Of a stretch of 64,000 nt of DNA, positions 55,785 through 64,000 are shown piece by piece (position 1 is the stretch's first letter; each line of letters opens with the position of its first letter). The notes beneath the pieces were generated by a model. The model was not told where the DNA came from. It made no database searches and saw nothing but the letters and a program-made list of their open reading frames with translations. Source of the stretch: Halopolyspora algeriensis (GTDB lineage Bacteria > Actinomycetota > Actinomycetes > Mycobacteriales > Pseudonocardiaceae). The stretch covers positions 1 through 64,000 of the forward strand of contig NZ_QPJC01000014.1 of the NCBI RefSeq assembly GCF_003337235.1. The letters are read 5' to 3'. The translations under genes and the position numbers were made by a program.

Positions 55785-56917
55785 CTCTCCTCGGTGGCGG
55801 CAACGACCCGCTCACCGGTGAAGTCCACCATCGCGGTCGACGCGTGCAACCGGCGACCGCACTCCTCGCCGAACCTCTCCAGCACGCCGGCCACCATCAC
55901 GCACAACCGCTGCGCACATTCGGACAGCGAACCGTTGTGCTCCCACACCTCGTAGGCTCGCCGTGCCGTCTTCGCCTGCTCGACCTCGGCCACCTGCTCG
56001 GCGTCACCACCGAATTCGGCCGTGATCCCGCCCAGCAGCTCGGTGTCCACTTTGGATCTGGTGTAGTGGGTCATCACGACTCCCGAGGCCAGCTTGGTCA
56101 GCTTGCCGATCATGCCCACGAACACGACCCGCTCGAGACCGTGTTCGACGGCCCGGCGCAGGGCGGCGCCGGTGAAGTCGCCGACCTCGATGAAAGCCAC
56201 GTCCGGCTCGTCCGGCAGCAACCGCATCGCGGCCTTCTCGGTCCGCCCGCCGGTCGACAGCACCGCCGTGGTTCCGCCCTGCGCGGCCAGCACCGACACC
56301 GCCTGCTCGACACTGGAGCGCCACGAGGCGGTGGAAAACGGCCGCACGATGCCGGTGGTGCCCAGGATCGAGATACCGCCGTGAATGCCCAGCCGCCGGT
56401 TGGTCGTCTTGCGCGACATCTTCTCCCCGCCGGGCACGGTGATCGTGACCGCCGCACCGCGCTCTCCCAGCACCTCGCGCACGGCGCCGGTGATCATCTC
56501 GCGCGGGACGGGATTGATCGCGGGACCACCGACCTCGAGACCGAGCCCGGGCTGGGTCACCGTGCCGACCCCCTCACCGCCGTGCACGGTGACCTCACCG
56601 TCCCCGCGGGGTTCGACCGTCACGGTCATCCGGGCGCCGTGAGTCACGTCGGGATCGTCACCGGCGTCCTTGACGACCACGGCCGTGGCCCGGCCGGGTT
56701 CCCCGATGGCCGCGCCGTCCACGTCGAAGCGCCGCCGACGACCATCCGGAAAGGGAATGTCCACCGTGGCCGGAAGGTGACCGTCGGCGAGCAGGGTCGC
56801 GGCGGCCTTCGCGGCCGCAGCCGAGCAGGCGCCGGTGGTGAACCCGGTGCGCAGTGCTTTGGGCCGGACCTTGGCCGTACGCGGAAGGTCCGGTTCCTTC
56901 AGTGGTGGTTCCGACAC
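55772..56917 (-). CDS. cbiD: Cobalt-precorrin-5B C1-methyltransferase
   Basis: CbiD methylates C1, which is a cobalt (early insertion) pathway step. The 381-residue protein starts LRTGFTTGACSAAAAKAAATLL and has VTQPGLGLEVGGPAINPVPREM, GIHGGISILGTTGIVRPFS and MIGKLTKLASGVVMTHY, all typical. GTG at 56917; three bases after the cobM stop. The only CobF-like alternative for C1 is not seen here. Confidence 0.95.
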   Translation of the reverse strand: MSEPPLKEPDLPRTAKVRPKALRTGFTTGACSAAAAKAAATLLADGHLPATVDIPFPDGRRRRFDVDGAAIGEPGRATAVVVKDAGDDPDVTHGARMTVTVEPRGDGEVTVHGGEGVGTVTQPGLGLEVGGPAINPVPREMITGAVREVLGERGAAVTITVPGGEKMSRKTTNRRLGIHGGISILGTTGIVRPFSTASWRSSVEQAVSVLAAQGGTTAVLSTGGRTEKAAMRLLPDEPDVAFIEVGDFTGAALRRAVEHGLERVVFVGMIGKLTKLASGVVMTHYTRSKVDTELLGGITAEFGGDAEQVAEVEQAKTARRAYEVWEHNGSLSECAQRLCVMVAGVLERFGEECGRRLHASTAMVDFTGERVVAATEERWVT

Positions 56918-56920
56918 GGA

Positions 56921-58531
56921 TCAGCCTTGTTGCGACGGGCCACGGGACCGATCCGCCTTCCCGGATGCCTGCTTGCCCGTGGCTTTCCTGCCGTTGCCGC
57001 CCCCGGACCCCTTGGCCGAGGACTTCGTCGCGGAGCCCGCCGACTTGGTCTTGCGCGGTTTCGGCGCGGCCTCCGCACCGTCCTGTGCGGCGCCGTCACC
57101 ACCCTCGGTCGGGAGTGCCGCCGTCGATCCCGACCGATCCGCGGAACCGGTCGCGGGCTCGGATCCGGTCGCCTCCGCGGACTCGTCCGCGCCGCCCGCG
57201 GAATCGGCCCGAACGGCTTCCTCCGCCCCGGAAGCGCCGGAATCGGCCTCGGAAGGCCGGGTCTCCTCCCCGGCGGGTTCGGAATGCGCCACTTCCTCCG
57301 GTGCGGCAGCGGCACCGCCGGACGAGGCGGGAGTGCCGACATCCTCCGCCTCGACGACCACTGCCTGCACGCTCTCGCGTTGCTCGGCACCGTCCTGCTC
57401 GGACTCGGCGAGCAGGTCGGACTGCGCGGCGTCGACTGCGGGAGCCCGGGAGCCGGCACGGGCCGCCCCGCCCCGAGGGGTGTCACGCGCGTTCTGCTGC
57501 CACTCGCGCACGGCCCACCAGGCCACGTCCGGGTCCGGCTGCCCGGGCCTGCGCGCGTCCTCGCCGTGCTGCTGAACCGGCCCGGCGGTTTGCGACCCGC
57601 TGTCAGCGGCCCCGGGCCCCGCGCTCCGGCCCCAGCGCCCGGAACCTCCGGACGTCCCGGAACCGTTCTCCCGGGCACCCGCCTGCCCGTCCCGCCGCGC
57701 GGACCGCGTGGACTCGCCCCGCTGGGCGCGCAGAGCCCGGCGTGCGGCCGGGTCGGCTCGCCGGAAGGTGTGGAAGTGCCCGGGGTTGTACAGGTGCGAG
57801 CGGGTTCCCCCTTCGGTCAGCGCCCAGCCGACCAGGAACAGCGTGTGCCGCCACAGCTTGTGCTGCTTGACCGTCGACTCCAGCTCGCCGAGCGTGGTCC
57901 GCAGCATCAGCTCGTCGGGCCAGGTCGTCTTGTAGGCGACCACGACGGGAACGTCCTCGCCGTAGCCACCCGCCCGGAGCTCCTCGACGAGCTGGCCGGT
58001 GCGTGCCGCCGACAGGAACAGCGCCATGGTGGTGCCGTGCTTGGCGAACTCGCGCACCTTCTCCCCGGAGGGCATCGGCGTCTTGCCGCCTTCCAACCGG
58101 GTCAGCACCACCGACTGCGCCACTTCCGGCACCGTCAGTTCCCGCCCCACCGAGGCAGCGGCCGCGGAGAACGCGGCCACTCCGGGCACGATCTCCACTT
58201 CCAGTGCCATCCGCGCGCACACGTCGTGCTGTTCCTGCACGGCTCCCCACAACGAGGGGTCACCGGAATGCACGCGCGCGACATTGAGCCGGTCACGCTC
58301 GGCGCGGCGGTAGATCTCCACCGCATCCTCGTGGGTCAACCGCGAGGAGTCGACCAGTTCGACATCGGAACGGGCGTGCTCCTGGACGCATTCGGGGGTC
58401 ACCAGGCTCGCGGCCCAGACCACGATGTCGGCCTCGGCGATGCGACGGGCACCGCGAACGGTGATCAGATCGGCCGCCCCCGGGCCGGCACCGATGAAAG
58501 AAACCCGCCCCAAGCGTGTCTCCGGAGTCAT
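56921..58531 (-). CDS. cobM: Precorrin-4 C11-methyltransferase with long C-terminal tail
   Basis: The 536-residue protein holds a normal CobM/CbiF core in residues 1-257: VSFIGAGPGAADLITVRGA, VHSGDPSLWGAVQEQ, VPGVAAFSAAAASVG and YNPGHFHTF. It adds the methyl at C11. Residues 258-536 are low-complexity: Ala, Gly, Ser, Glu and at the very end Lys/Arg (KPRKTKSAGSATKSSAKG), with one more ordered piece, DVAWWAVREWQQN. Family members are usually about 255 residues, so the tail doubles the length. It starts directly after the cobI stop (TAG-ATG). Confidence 0.93.
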   Translation of the reverse strand: MTPETRLGRVSFIGAGPGAADLITVRGARRIAEADIVVWAASLVTPECVQEHARSDVELVDSSRLTHEDAVEIYRRAERDRLNVARVHSGDPSLWGAVQEQHDVCARMALEVEIVPGVAAFSAAAASVGRELTVPEVAQSVVLTRLEGGKTPMPSGEKVREFAKHGTTMALFLSAARTGQLVEELRAGGYGEDVPVVVAYKTTWPDELMLRTTLGELESTVKQHKLWRHTLFLVGWALTEGGTRSHLYNPGHFHTFRRADPAARRALRAQRGESTRSARRDGQAGARENGSGTSGGSGRWGRSAGPGAADSGSQTAGPVQQHGEDARRPGQPDPDVAWWAVREWQQNARDTPRGGAARAGSRAPAVDAAQSDLLAESEQDGAEQRESVQAVVVEAEDVGTPASSGGAAAAPEEVAHSEPAGEETRPSEADSGASGAEEAVRADSAGGADESAEATGSEPATGSADRSGSTAALPTEGGDGAAQDGAEAAPKPRKTKSAGSATKSSAKGSGGGNGRKATGKQASGKADRSRGPSQQG

Positions 58532-59293
58532 CTAGAGTTGCTCCCCTCTTCCGCCTCGCGGAGGAAGTACTACCAGGGTGGACAGGTAGGGCGCGGCATC
58601 GACCACTTCGCCGTCCACATCGGACATATCAAGCTCGGACAACGGAAGTACCCGCGCATCGGGGGTACCCAGATGCTCGGCGTAGACCGTGCGTTCCAGC
58701 GCACCACTGTCGGAGATGGCCGCTCGCAGTTCGCCGAGCCTCCGGCCGCCCTTGTAGGCCACGACCGTACCCGCCGAGCGCAGCGCCTCCCGCAACGCCG
58801 CGACATCCCGCGTCACCGGAACCACCGTGAGCGGCTCCGTGCCCTCGGTCAGTGCGACCCCGGACGCCGAGGCGGTGGCCTGCATCGCGGTGATCCCGGG
58901 GACCGTCACCACCTCGACCTGCGGAAGCAGCTCGCGGACCCCCTCGGCGAGGTAGGTGAAGGTCGAGTACAGCGCGGGATCTCCCAGCGTGGCGAAAACC
59001 ACCGTGCCGCTCTCCGCGCGGAGACGCCCGGCCACGGCCTCGGCGGCGGAGTCCCAATGCCTGCGCCTGCGCTCCTGCGAACCGGCGACCGGATCGGACA
59101 GCGCGAACACCAGCCGCTGCACGCGCGAGTCCCCGGGCTCCAGATGCGCCCGCACCACAGCTTCGGCACGGCCCTGTTCCTCGGCGGCGAGCACGGGGAC
59201 GAACACCGTGCTCGCCTCCCGGATCTCGCGAAGTCCGGCCAGTGTCAGCATCTCGGGATCTCCCGGACCGACACCGAGACCGACCAGCCTCAT
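58532..59293 (-). CDS. cobI: Precorrin-2 C20-methyltransferase
   Basis: CobI/CbiL adds the C20 methyl. The 253-residue protein starts MRLVGLGVGPGDPEMLTLAG (SAM loop), with VFATLGDPALYSTFTYLAE and VPGITAMQATASASG, and it ends near the cobM start. ATG at 59293 overlaps the cobB stop by four bases. A longer open frame is a shadow of cobB. Confidence 0.95.
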   Translation of the reverse strand: MRLVGLGVGPGDPEMLTLAGLREIREASTVFVPVLAAEEQGRAEAVVRAHLEPGDSRVQRLVFALSDPVAGSQERRRRHWDSAAEAVAGRLRAESGTVVFATLGDPALYSTFTYLAEGVRELLPQVEVVTVPGITAMQATASASGVALTEGTEPLTVVPVTRDVAALREALRSAGTVVAYKGGRRLGELRAAISDSGALERTVYAEHLGTPDARVLPLSELDMSDVDGEVVDAAPYLSTLVVLPPRGGRGEQL

Positions 59294-60696
59294 CCCGCAC
59301 ACCTCCCTACGAATCGCGCCACGGCTCGTGGATGTCCCGCAGGGTGCGTGTGCAGGTACGACGCGTGCAGATTGCCGTCCACGAACCCTTCGGCCACGGG
59401 GGCCCCGGCCCGCCACCGCCAAGCCGGATTCCTCCCGTGCCCGGCAGTGAGCACCGTGCGATGGAACTCGTGCCCGTTCACCCGGGCTCCTTCGGCGAAC
59501 AGGGCGGACTCCGTCGCGGCGACAGCCTCGCGGTATCCCAGGGTCAGCCGGGACGACATCTCGGCCCGGGCCCCGAGAACACCACACAGGGGGTGCCCGT
59601 CCAGGCTCTCGGCCAGGTACAGCAGTCCCCCGCACTCGGCGTGCACGGGCGCCCCGCTCGCGGCGAATCGCGCGATGTGCCTCCGCAGCCCGGCATTCGC
59701 CGAGAGTTCGGCGACATGCTGCTCGGGAAAACCACCCGGCAGCACCAGCCCGGCCGTGCCGGCTGGCAGCCCCTCGTCGCGGAGCGGGTCGAACACGGCG
59801 ATCTCGGCACCGGCGGCTTCCAGCAGCTCGGCATGCTCGGCATAGCCGAAGGTGAACGCTCGGCCACCGGCGACGGCCACCGTGGGGCGCGCGCTCGCCC
59901 CGACCTCGGCACCGGCGGCATCGCCCGCGTTCCACGCTCCGCCGGTCAACTCCGGTGCGGACCGCGCCAGGGACACCACCGCGTCGAGGGAGACATGCGC
60001 CTCGACCACATCGGCCATGGCCTCCACGGCCTCGTGCGCGTCGGCACCGTGCTCGGCTGCCGTGACCAGGCCCAGATGCCGCGAAGGCACCCGCAACCCG
60101 TCCGAACGAGGCAGCACTCCGAGCACCGGAAGTCCCGCGGCCTCGGCCGCCTCCCGCAGCACTTCCTCGTGACGCGCGGAACCGACCCGGTTGAGGATCA
60201 CCCCACCCAGGCGCACCGGCGGATGGTAGCTGCGGAAACCGTGCAGCAGCGCGGCCAGGCTGTGCCCCTGCCCCGTGGCATCGACGACCAGCACCACCGG
60301 CGCGTCCAGCACGGTGGCCACATGCGCGGTGGATCCGAAGGCGGGAACCTGTCCGGCACCGCCGATCCGGCCGTCGAACAACCCCATCACGCCTTCGATC
60401 ACCGAGAGCTCGGCACCCGCACGGCCGTGGGCGAACAGGGGCGCGAGCCGCTCCTCGCCGGTGAGGACGGGATCCAGGTTGCGACCCACCCGATCCGCGG
60501 CCACCCGGTGGTACCCGGGATCGATGTAGTCCGGACCGACCTTGAACGGCGCCACCCGGGTCGAGCGGCGGCGCAGGGCCGCGAGCAGGCCGGTGGCCAC
60601 TGTGGTCTTCCCGTGCCCGGAGGCCGGCGCGGCGATGACGACTCGCGGATCCCGCACGTTGCCCGCGGGCTCCGGCGGCCGCACGGACGCACTCAC
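59290..60696 (-). CDS. cobB: Cobyrinate a,c-diamide synthase
   Basis: The 468-residue enzyme amidates the a and c carboxylates using ATP and glutamine. N-terminal P-loop: VVIAAPASGHGKTTVATG, then VGPDYIDPGYHRVAA. The C-terminal glutamine amidotransferase carries HAECGGLLYL (Cys nucleophile) and VNGHEFHRT. GTG at 60696 overlaps the cobO stop by four bases (GTGA). Confidence 0.95.
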   Translation of the reverse strand: MSASVRPPEPAGNVRDPRVVIAAPASGHGKTTVATGLLAALRRRSTRVAPFKVGPDYIDPGYHRVAADRVGRNLDPVLTGEERLAPLFAHGRAGAELSVIEGVMGLFDGRIGGAGQVPAFGSTAHVATVLDAPVVLVVDATGQGHSLAALLHGFRSYHPPVRLGGVILNRVGSARHEEVLREAAEAAGLPVLGVLPRSDGLRVPSRHLGLVTAAEHGADAHEAVEAMADVVEAHVSLDAVVSLARSAPELTGGAWNAGDAAGAEVGASARPTVAVAGGRAFTFGYAEHAELLEAAGAEIAVFDPLRDEGLPAGTAGLVLPGGFPEQHVAELSANAGLRRHIARFAASGAPVHAECGGLLYLAESLDGHPLCGVLGARAEMSSRLTLGYREAVAATESALFAEGARVNGHEFHRTVLTAGHGRNPAWRWRAGAPVAEGFVDGNLHASYLHTHPAGHPRAVARFVGRCAG

Positions 60697-61307
60697 CACT
60701 CGATGCCCTTCTGGCCCTTCTGGCCGGAATCCATGGGGTGGGCGACCTTGGTGGTCTGCATGACCAGGTCGGCGGCATCCACCAGCGCCTGCGGCGCGTA
60801 CCGCCCGGTGATGATCACGTGCTGGTGTCCCGGCCGGTCGCGCAGCGTGGCGACGACCTCCTCGACGTCCACCCAGCCCCAGTGCAGCGGGTAGGTGAAC
60901 TCGTCCAGCACGTAGAGCCCGTGGCGTTCGTCGGACAGCCTCCGGGCGATCTCCTGCCAGCCCTCCAGCGCGGCGGCGGCGTGGTCGGACTCCGTGGACT
61001 TCTTGCGGGTCCAGGACCACCCCTCCCCCATCTTGTGCCATTCGACGGGACCGCCCTCGCCGGTTTCGTCGTGCACCTTTCCCAGTGCGCGGAAGGCCGA
61101 TTCCTCCCCGACACGCCATTTGGCGGATTTGACGAATTGGAAGACCCCGATCGGCCAGCCCTGGTTCCATCCCCGGAGAGCGAGTCCGAATGCCGCGGTG
61201 GACTTTCCCTTCATCTCACCGGTGTGCACGATCACCAGCGGACGGTTGCGCCGTTGCCGTGTGGTCAGTCCATCGTCCGGGACTGTCTCCGGTTTTCCCT
61301 GAGGCAT
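60693..61307 (-). CDS. cobO: Cob(I)yrinic acid a,c-diamide adenosyltransferase
   Basis: CobO/BtuR adds the adenosyl group to cobalt. The 204-residue protein has a P-loop variant HTGEMKGKSTAAFG near residue 30, FQFVKSAKWRVGEE, and LDEFTYPLHWGW. Full length. First of the tight cob gene string, with about 270 bases to the ATPase gene upstream. Confidence 0.95.
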   Translation of the reverse strand: MPQGKPETVPDDGLTTRQRRNRPLVIVHTGEMKGKSTAAFGLALRGWNQGWPIGVFQFVKSAKWRVGEESAFRALGKVHDETGEGGPVEWHKMGEGWSWTRKKSTESDHAAAALEGWQEIARRLSDERHGLYVLDEFTYPLHWGWVDVEEVVATLRDRPGHQHVIITGRYAPQALVDAADLVMQTTKVAHPMDSGQKGQKGIEW

Positions 61308-61430
61308 GCTCGAAACCTCTCACGATCGGGCGAGCCGCCGACCCCTGTGGCGGGAAACCCGCTGCAGGGGCGCAGAACGCGGCGCGCAATCCACGAAATA
61401 TCTTCACGCAATTCGATGTGCGAACAAAGA

Positions 61431-61477
61431 CGCCCCCGCACTCAACCGGTCTGGGGGTCACCGGGAGCGCGGGGGCG
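61431..61477. terminator. GC hairpin with T-rich trail after the chelatase gene
   Basis: CGCCCCCGC and GCGGGGGCG form a 9-bp stem with a 29-base loop. On the minus strand it is followed by TCTTTGTTC. It lies between the chelatase-like gene (ends 61574) and cobO, so it could end or reduce transcription into cobO. Confidence 0.6.
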
Positions 61478-61573
61478 TTCGGGTCCACCCCTGGGGGTCA
61501 GGTGGACACCGAAGAGCCTAACAGTGCAGGTGTGCCCCCGCCGTGATTTCCCGGCGTTGTCATCAAAACGAGA

Positions 61574-63730
61574 TCAGGCAGCGTGGGGACTGCCCTCCCG
61601 CGCGGCCCGAACCACTCCGGCGACGCTGTCCGCCGAGAGTTCGTCCAACCGCAGGCACGCGGCCCCCAGTACCGTGGCGACCCGATTCGCCAGCCCGAGC
61701 CGCACGGGCCCGCTCTCGCAATCGACGACCACTGCGGCAACCCCGAGATCGGCCACCCGCTTCGCCGCCGCGAGCGCGTCCTCCAGCGCCTGCCCGGAGC
61801 GTTTGTCCGCTCCCGCATCGGTGTCCACTCCGACGGTGGCCCTGCCATCGGTGAGCAGCACCAGCAGCGGGCGGCGCTGCGGATCCCGAATCCGCTCGGA
61901 GGCCACCACCGAACGTGCGGTCAGCAATCCGTCCGCCAGCGGCGTGCGGCCGCCCGTGCGCAAGCGGCGCATCCGCGCAGCGGCGGTCTCCACGGAGGAG
62001 GTCGGCGGCAGCACCACCTCCCCGCCCGAGCCCCGGAACGTCACCACGCCGACCTTGTCCCGACGCTGATAGGCATCTCGCAGCAGGGACAGCACGGCGC
62101 CGCTGACGGCCGACATCCGCTCGCGCGCGGCCATCGAACCCGAAGCGTCCACAGCGAACAGCACGAGATTGCTCTCCCGCCCCTCGCGCAAGCCGTAGCG
62201 CAGGTCATCGGAGTGGAGCAGCAGGCCGGGACCCTTCCGCCCCCGCGAGGTCTGGTGCGGTGCCGCAGCCGACAAGGTCGCCTGCAGGTGGACACCGTGG
62301 CCGTCCACGGCGGAGGAGCGGATCACCTGACCGATTCGCGACCGTGCGCGGGAGCGCCGCCCCGGGGCCCCCTCACCCAGGCCGGGAACCTCCAGCAGCC
62401 GCGCGCGGAAGGCGGGGTCGGGAGCGGCGGGCGCCCGCTCCCGGGGGGCTCTACCCGAATCGTCCTGGGGAGAACCGTCGGGATCGGCACCGTTTCCGGT
62501 GGGCCGATCGTTGTGCGACGGCAGGTCGGCATCCTCGGGTGTGCCGCCACCGGGGCCACCGTCCGGGCCATCGGGCCCGTCCGGGTCGTCCGGGCCGTCG
62601 TCCTCCGGCCCTCCGCCGTCCGGTCCCTCCGGCGGCCCCTCGTCGGTGCCGCCCTCGCCGTCTCCCTCACCGCTGCCGTCTCCCTCGCCGGTGTCGGCGG
62701 ATTCGGCCGCGTCGGACAGCGCCTGCTGGAGCTGGTCCTCCTCGATGCCCGGCTCGTCGAAGGGATCACGCCGCCTGCGGTGCGGCAACGCCAACCGCGC
62801 CGCCGCCTCCACATCGGCCTGTGCGACCGCGTCGGCACCGCGCCATGCCGCATGGGCGACCGCGGTGCGCGCCAGCACCAGGTCCGCCCGCATTCCGTCC
62901 ACTTCGAACGCCGCACACAACGCCGCGATGCGGCGGACCTCCGAGTCCGGCACAACGACGGACCCGACGCGCTCGCGGGCCGCCGAGATCCGGGCGGCGA
63001 GCTCGGCGTCGTCGTCGGCCCATCGCCGGGCGAACCCCGCCGGGTCGGATTCGAACGCCAGCCGGCGGCGCACGACCTCGGTGCGGGTGTCGACCTCGCG
63101 TGAGGCGGACACGTGCACGGTGAGCCCGAAGCGGTCCAGCAACTGCGGTCGCAGCTCCCCCTCCTCGGGGTTCATGGTGCCCACCAGCAAAAACGACGCC
63201 GCGTGGGACATCGACATCCCCTCGCGCTCGATGTGGGAGCGTCCCATCGCCGAAGCGTCCAGCAGCAGGTCCACCAAGTGGTCGTGCAGCAGGTTCACCT
63301 CGTCGACGTAGAGCACGCCACGATGCGCCGCGGCGAGCAGACCCGGCTGGTAGGCACGGACGCCTTCGGTGAGTGCCCGCTCGACGTCGAGGGAACCGAC
63401 CAGACGGTCCTCCGTGGCACCGACCGGGAGCTCGACGAGCTGTGCGGGCCGCTGTGCCCCTGCCGCGTCCTCGTGCGGCCCGTCCGGGCAAGCGGGATCG
63501 GGCTCGTGCGGATCACAGCCGAAACGGCAGTCGGTCACGACATCCAGCGCGGGCAGCAACGCGGCCAGCGCGCGCACGATGGTGGACTTGGCAGTGCCCT
63601 TCTCCCCGCGCACGAGCACCCCGCCGATACGGGGGTGCACGGCGTTGAGCAGCAGCGCCAGTTGCAGGTCGTCATGTCCGACGACGGCGGAGAACGGGTA
63701 CCGCGCGGGAGCCGACACGGCAGCGGTCAT
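61574..63730 (-). CDS. ChlI/ChlD-like chelatase ATPase (putative cobaltochelatase subunit)
   Basis: The 718-residue protein fuses an AAA+ ATPase (ChlI/BchI-like) with a VWA domain (ChlD-like). N-terminal: [21 protein letters not shown], Walker [31 protein letters not shown] Pro/Asp/Gly-rich acidic linker lies at about 340-440. C-terminal: [18 protein letters not shown], the MIDAS motif, then [12 protein letters not shown]. With CobN it would form a cobalt chelatase, but CobN is not seen in this window. Start ATG 63730 follows GAGGAAGG at good spacing; an ATG three codons upstream is too close to it. Confidence 0.9.
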   Translation of the reverse strand: MTAAVSAPARYPFSAVVGHDDLQLALLLNAVHPRIGGVLVRGEKGTAKSTIVRALAALLPALDVVTDCRFGCDPHEPDPACPDGPHEDAAGAQRPAQLVELPVGATEDRLVGSLDVERALTEGVRAYQPGLLAAAHRGVLYVDEVNLLHDHLVDLLLDASAMGRSHIEREGMSMSHAASFLLVGTMNPEEGELRPQLLDRFGLTVHVSASREVDTRTEVVRRRLAFESDPAGFARRWADDDAELAARISAARERVGSVVVPDSEVRRIAALCAAFEVDGMRADLVLARTAVAHAAWRGADAVAQADVEAAARLALPHRRRRDPFDEPGIEEDQLQQALSDAAESADTGEGDGSGEGDGEGGTDEGPPEGPDGGGPEDDGPDDPDGPDGPDGGPGGGTPEDADLPSHNDRPTGNGADPDGSPQDDSGRAPRERAPAAPDPAFRARLLEVPGLGEGAPGRRSRARSRIGQVIRSSAVDGHGVHLQATLSAAAPHQTSRGRKGPGLLLHSDDLRYGLREGRESNLVLFAVDASGSMAARERMSAVSGAVLSLLRDAYQRRDKVGVVTFRGSGGEVVLPPTSSVETAAARMRRLRTGGRTPLADGLLTARSVVASERIRDPQRRPLLVLLTDGRATVGVDTDAGADKRSGQALEDALAAAKRVADLGVAAVVVDCESGPVRLGLANRVATVLGAACLRLDELSADSVAGVVRAAREGSPHAA

Positions 63731-63786
63731 GCCTGGCATTCCTTCCTCGGGTTACGGACGCCCCGGGTTGTGCGGCAAGAAGCGGC

Positions 63787-63935
63787 AGTGTCCTGACTCC
63801 CGGATCCGTACGCTCTCCGGCCTTCCCAGGGTTGCCCCGGTGGCTCTCGCGGGAGAAGCGCTCCCCGGTCACAGTGGCGCCGACCGTGCCGGATTCACAC
63901 CGGCTTCCTGGCCACTCCTTGCTGGGACCGTGATG
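63787..63935 (-). promoter_or_regulatory. Cobalamin riboswitch upstream of the main cob operon
   Basis: On the minus strand: GCCGGTGTGAATCCGGCACG, then GCGCCACTGTGACCGGGGAG (B12 box) and CCGGGAGTCAGGACACTG near its 3' end. These match the conserved core of cobalamin riboswitches. It ends about 55 bases before the chelatase-like gene start and should reduce operon expression when adenosylcobalamin is plentiful. Confidence 0.92.
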
Positions 63936-64000
63936 CATCGTCTCAGAATTCACTCGCCCGGCCAACGCCACGGCACCACGTGTAACCGGCGCCACGCCGC

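Noticed and set aside
55844-59845. Plus-strand frame of over 1300 codons opposite the cob genes
   Set aside because: It crosses several well-supported minus-strand genes and shows only antisense composition.
60696-61170. Longer start for cobB reaching into cobO
   Set aside because: The extra codons are antiphase cobO sequence, and the GTGA overlap at 60693-60696 is a normal coupled start.

Overview
This is a GC-rich chromosomal window with frequent GTG and TTG starts, tightly overlapping operons and actinobacterial gene content: a Spo0M-type protein, a DUF4439 gene beside rimP, a conserved nusA-ylxR-infB block, GpsI-type PNPase and many acetyltransferases. It most likely comes from a filamentous actinomycete. 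Pseudonocardiales is my best guess, by inference only, because no rRNA gene is present.

Layout. 0.3-10.5 kb is a loose set of single genes: a secreted C69-like peptidase, an AlkZ-like DNA glycosylase with a QxD motif, an acetyltransferase, two membrane proteins, a remnant of a CNNM/hemolysin-family gene, Spo0M and a large membrane glycosyltransferase-like protein. 10.5-28.6 kb is core information processing, mostly on the minus strand. In transcription order it runs rimP, nusA, ylxR, infB, a DUF503 gene, rbfA, a DHH phosphoesterase, a MATE exporter, truB, ribF, an HTH regulator, thpR, rpsO, pnp, dapB and a small membrane protein. def, a lipoprotein gene and a DUF4439 gene lie on the plus strand. 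28.7-41.6 kb is mixed: a PLP enzyme, YjbQ, a YefM-YoeB toxin-antitoxin pair, a DUF2182/DUF1326 metal-handling pair, proS, a P450, YaaA and a DEAD-box helicase.

41.7-64 kb is dominated by cobalamin biosynthesis in two minus-strand operons, each preceded by a cobalamin riboswitch. The first carries a Ni/Co transporter, cobH, a sirohydrochlorin chelatase and a CysG-type enzyme: cobalt uptake, precorrin-2/sirohydrochlorin formation and the methylmutase. The second carries a ChlI/ChlD-like chelatase subunit, cobO, cobB, cobI, cobM, cbiD, cobL, a cbiG-cobJ fusion and a ferredoxin: corrin ring methylation, ring contraction, amidation and adenosylation. The gene set mixes early-cobalt markers (CbiX, CbiD, CbiG) with a chelatase-like ATPase typical of late insertion. 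Precorrin-6 reductase, cobN and nucleotide-loop genes are not in the window.

Between the two operons sits a roughly 5-kb resistance-like module (45.9-50.8 kb): a FAD monooxygenase, an Erm 23S rRNA methyltransferase, an ABC-2 exporter pair and a divergent TetR regulator. The erm gene is preceded by two consecutive short leader ORFs, MGSVFSIRIRRA-type and MGTLFSAAP, each ending in a near-identical GC-rich hairpin. This looks like a tandem ribosome-stalling attenuator and is the most interesting regulatory structure here. Other oddities are a ylxR with no start codon in its conserved frame, a YoeB whose catalytic C-terminal Tyr is Cys, and a CobM with a 280-residue low-complexity tail.
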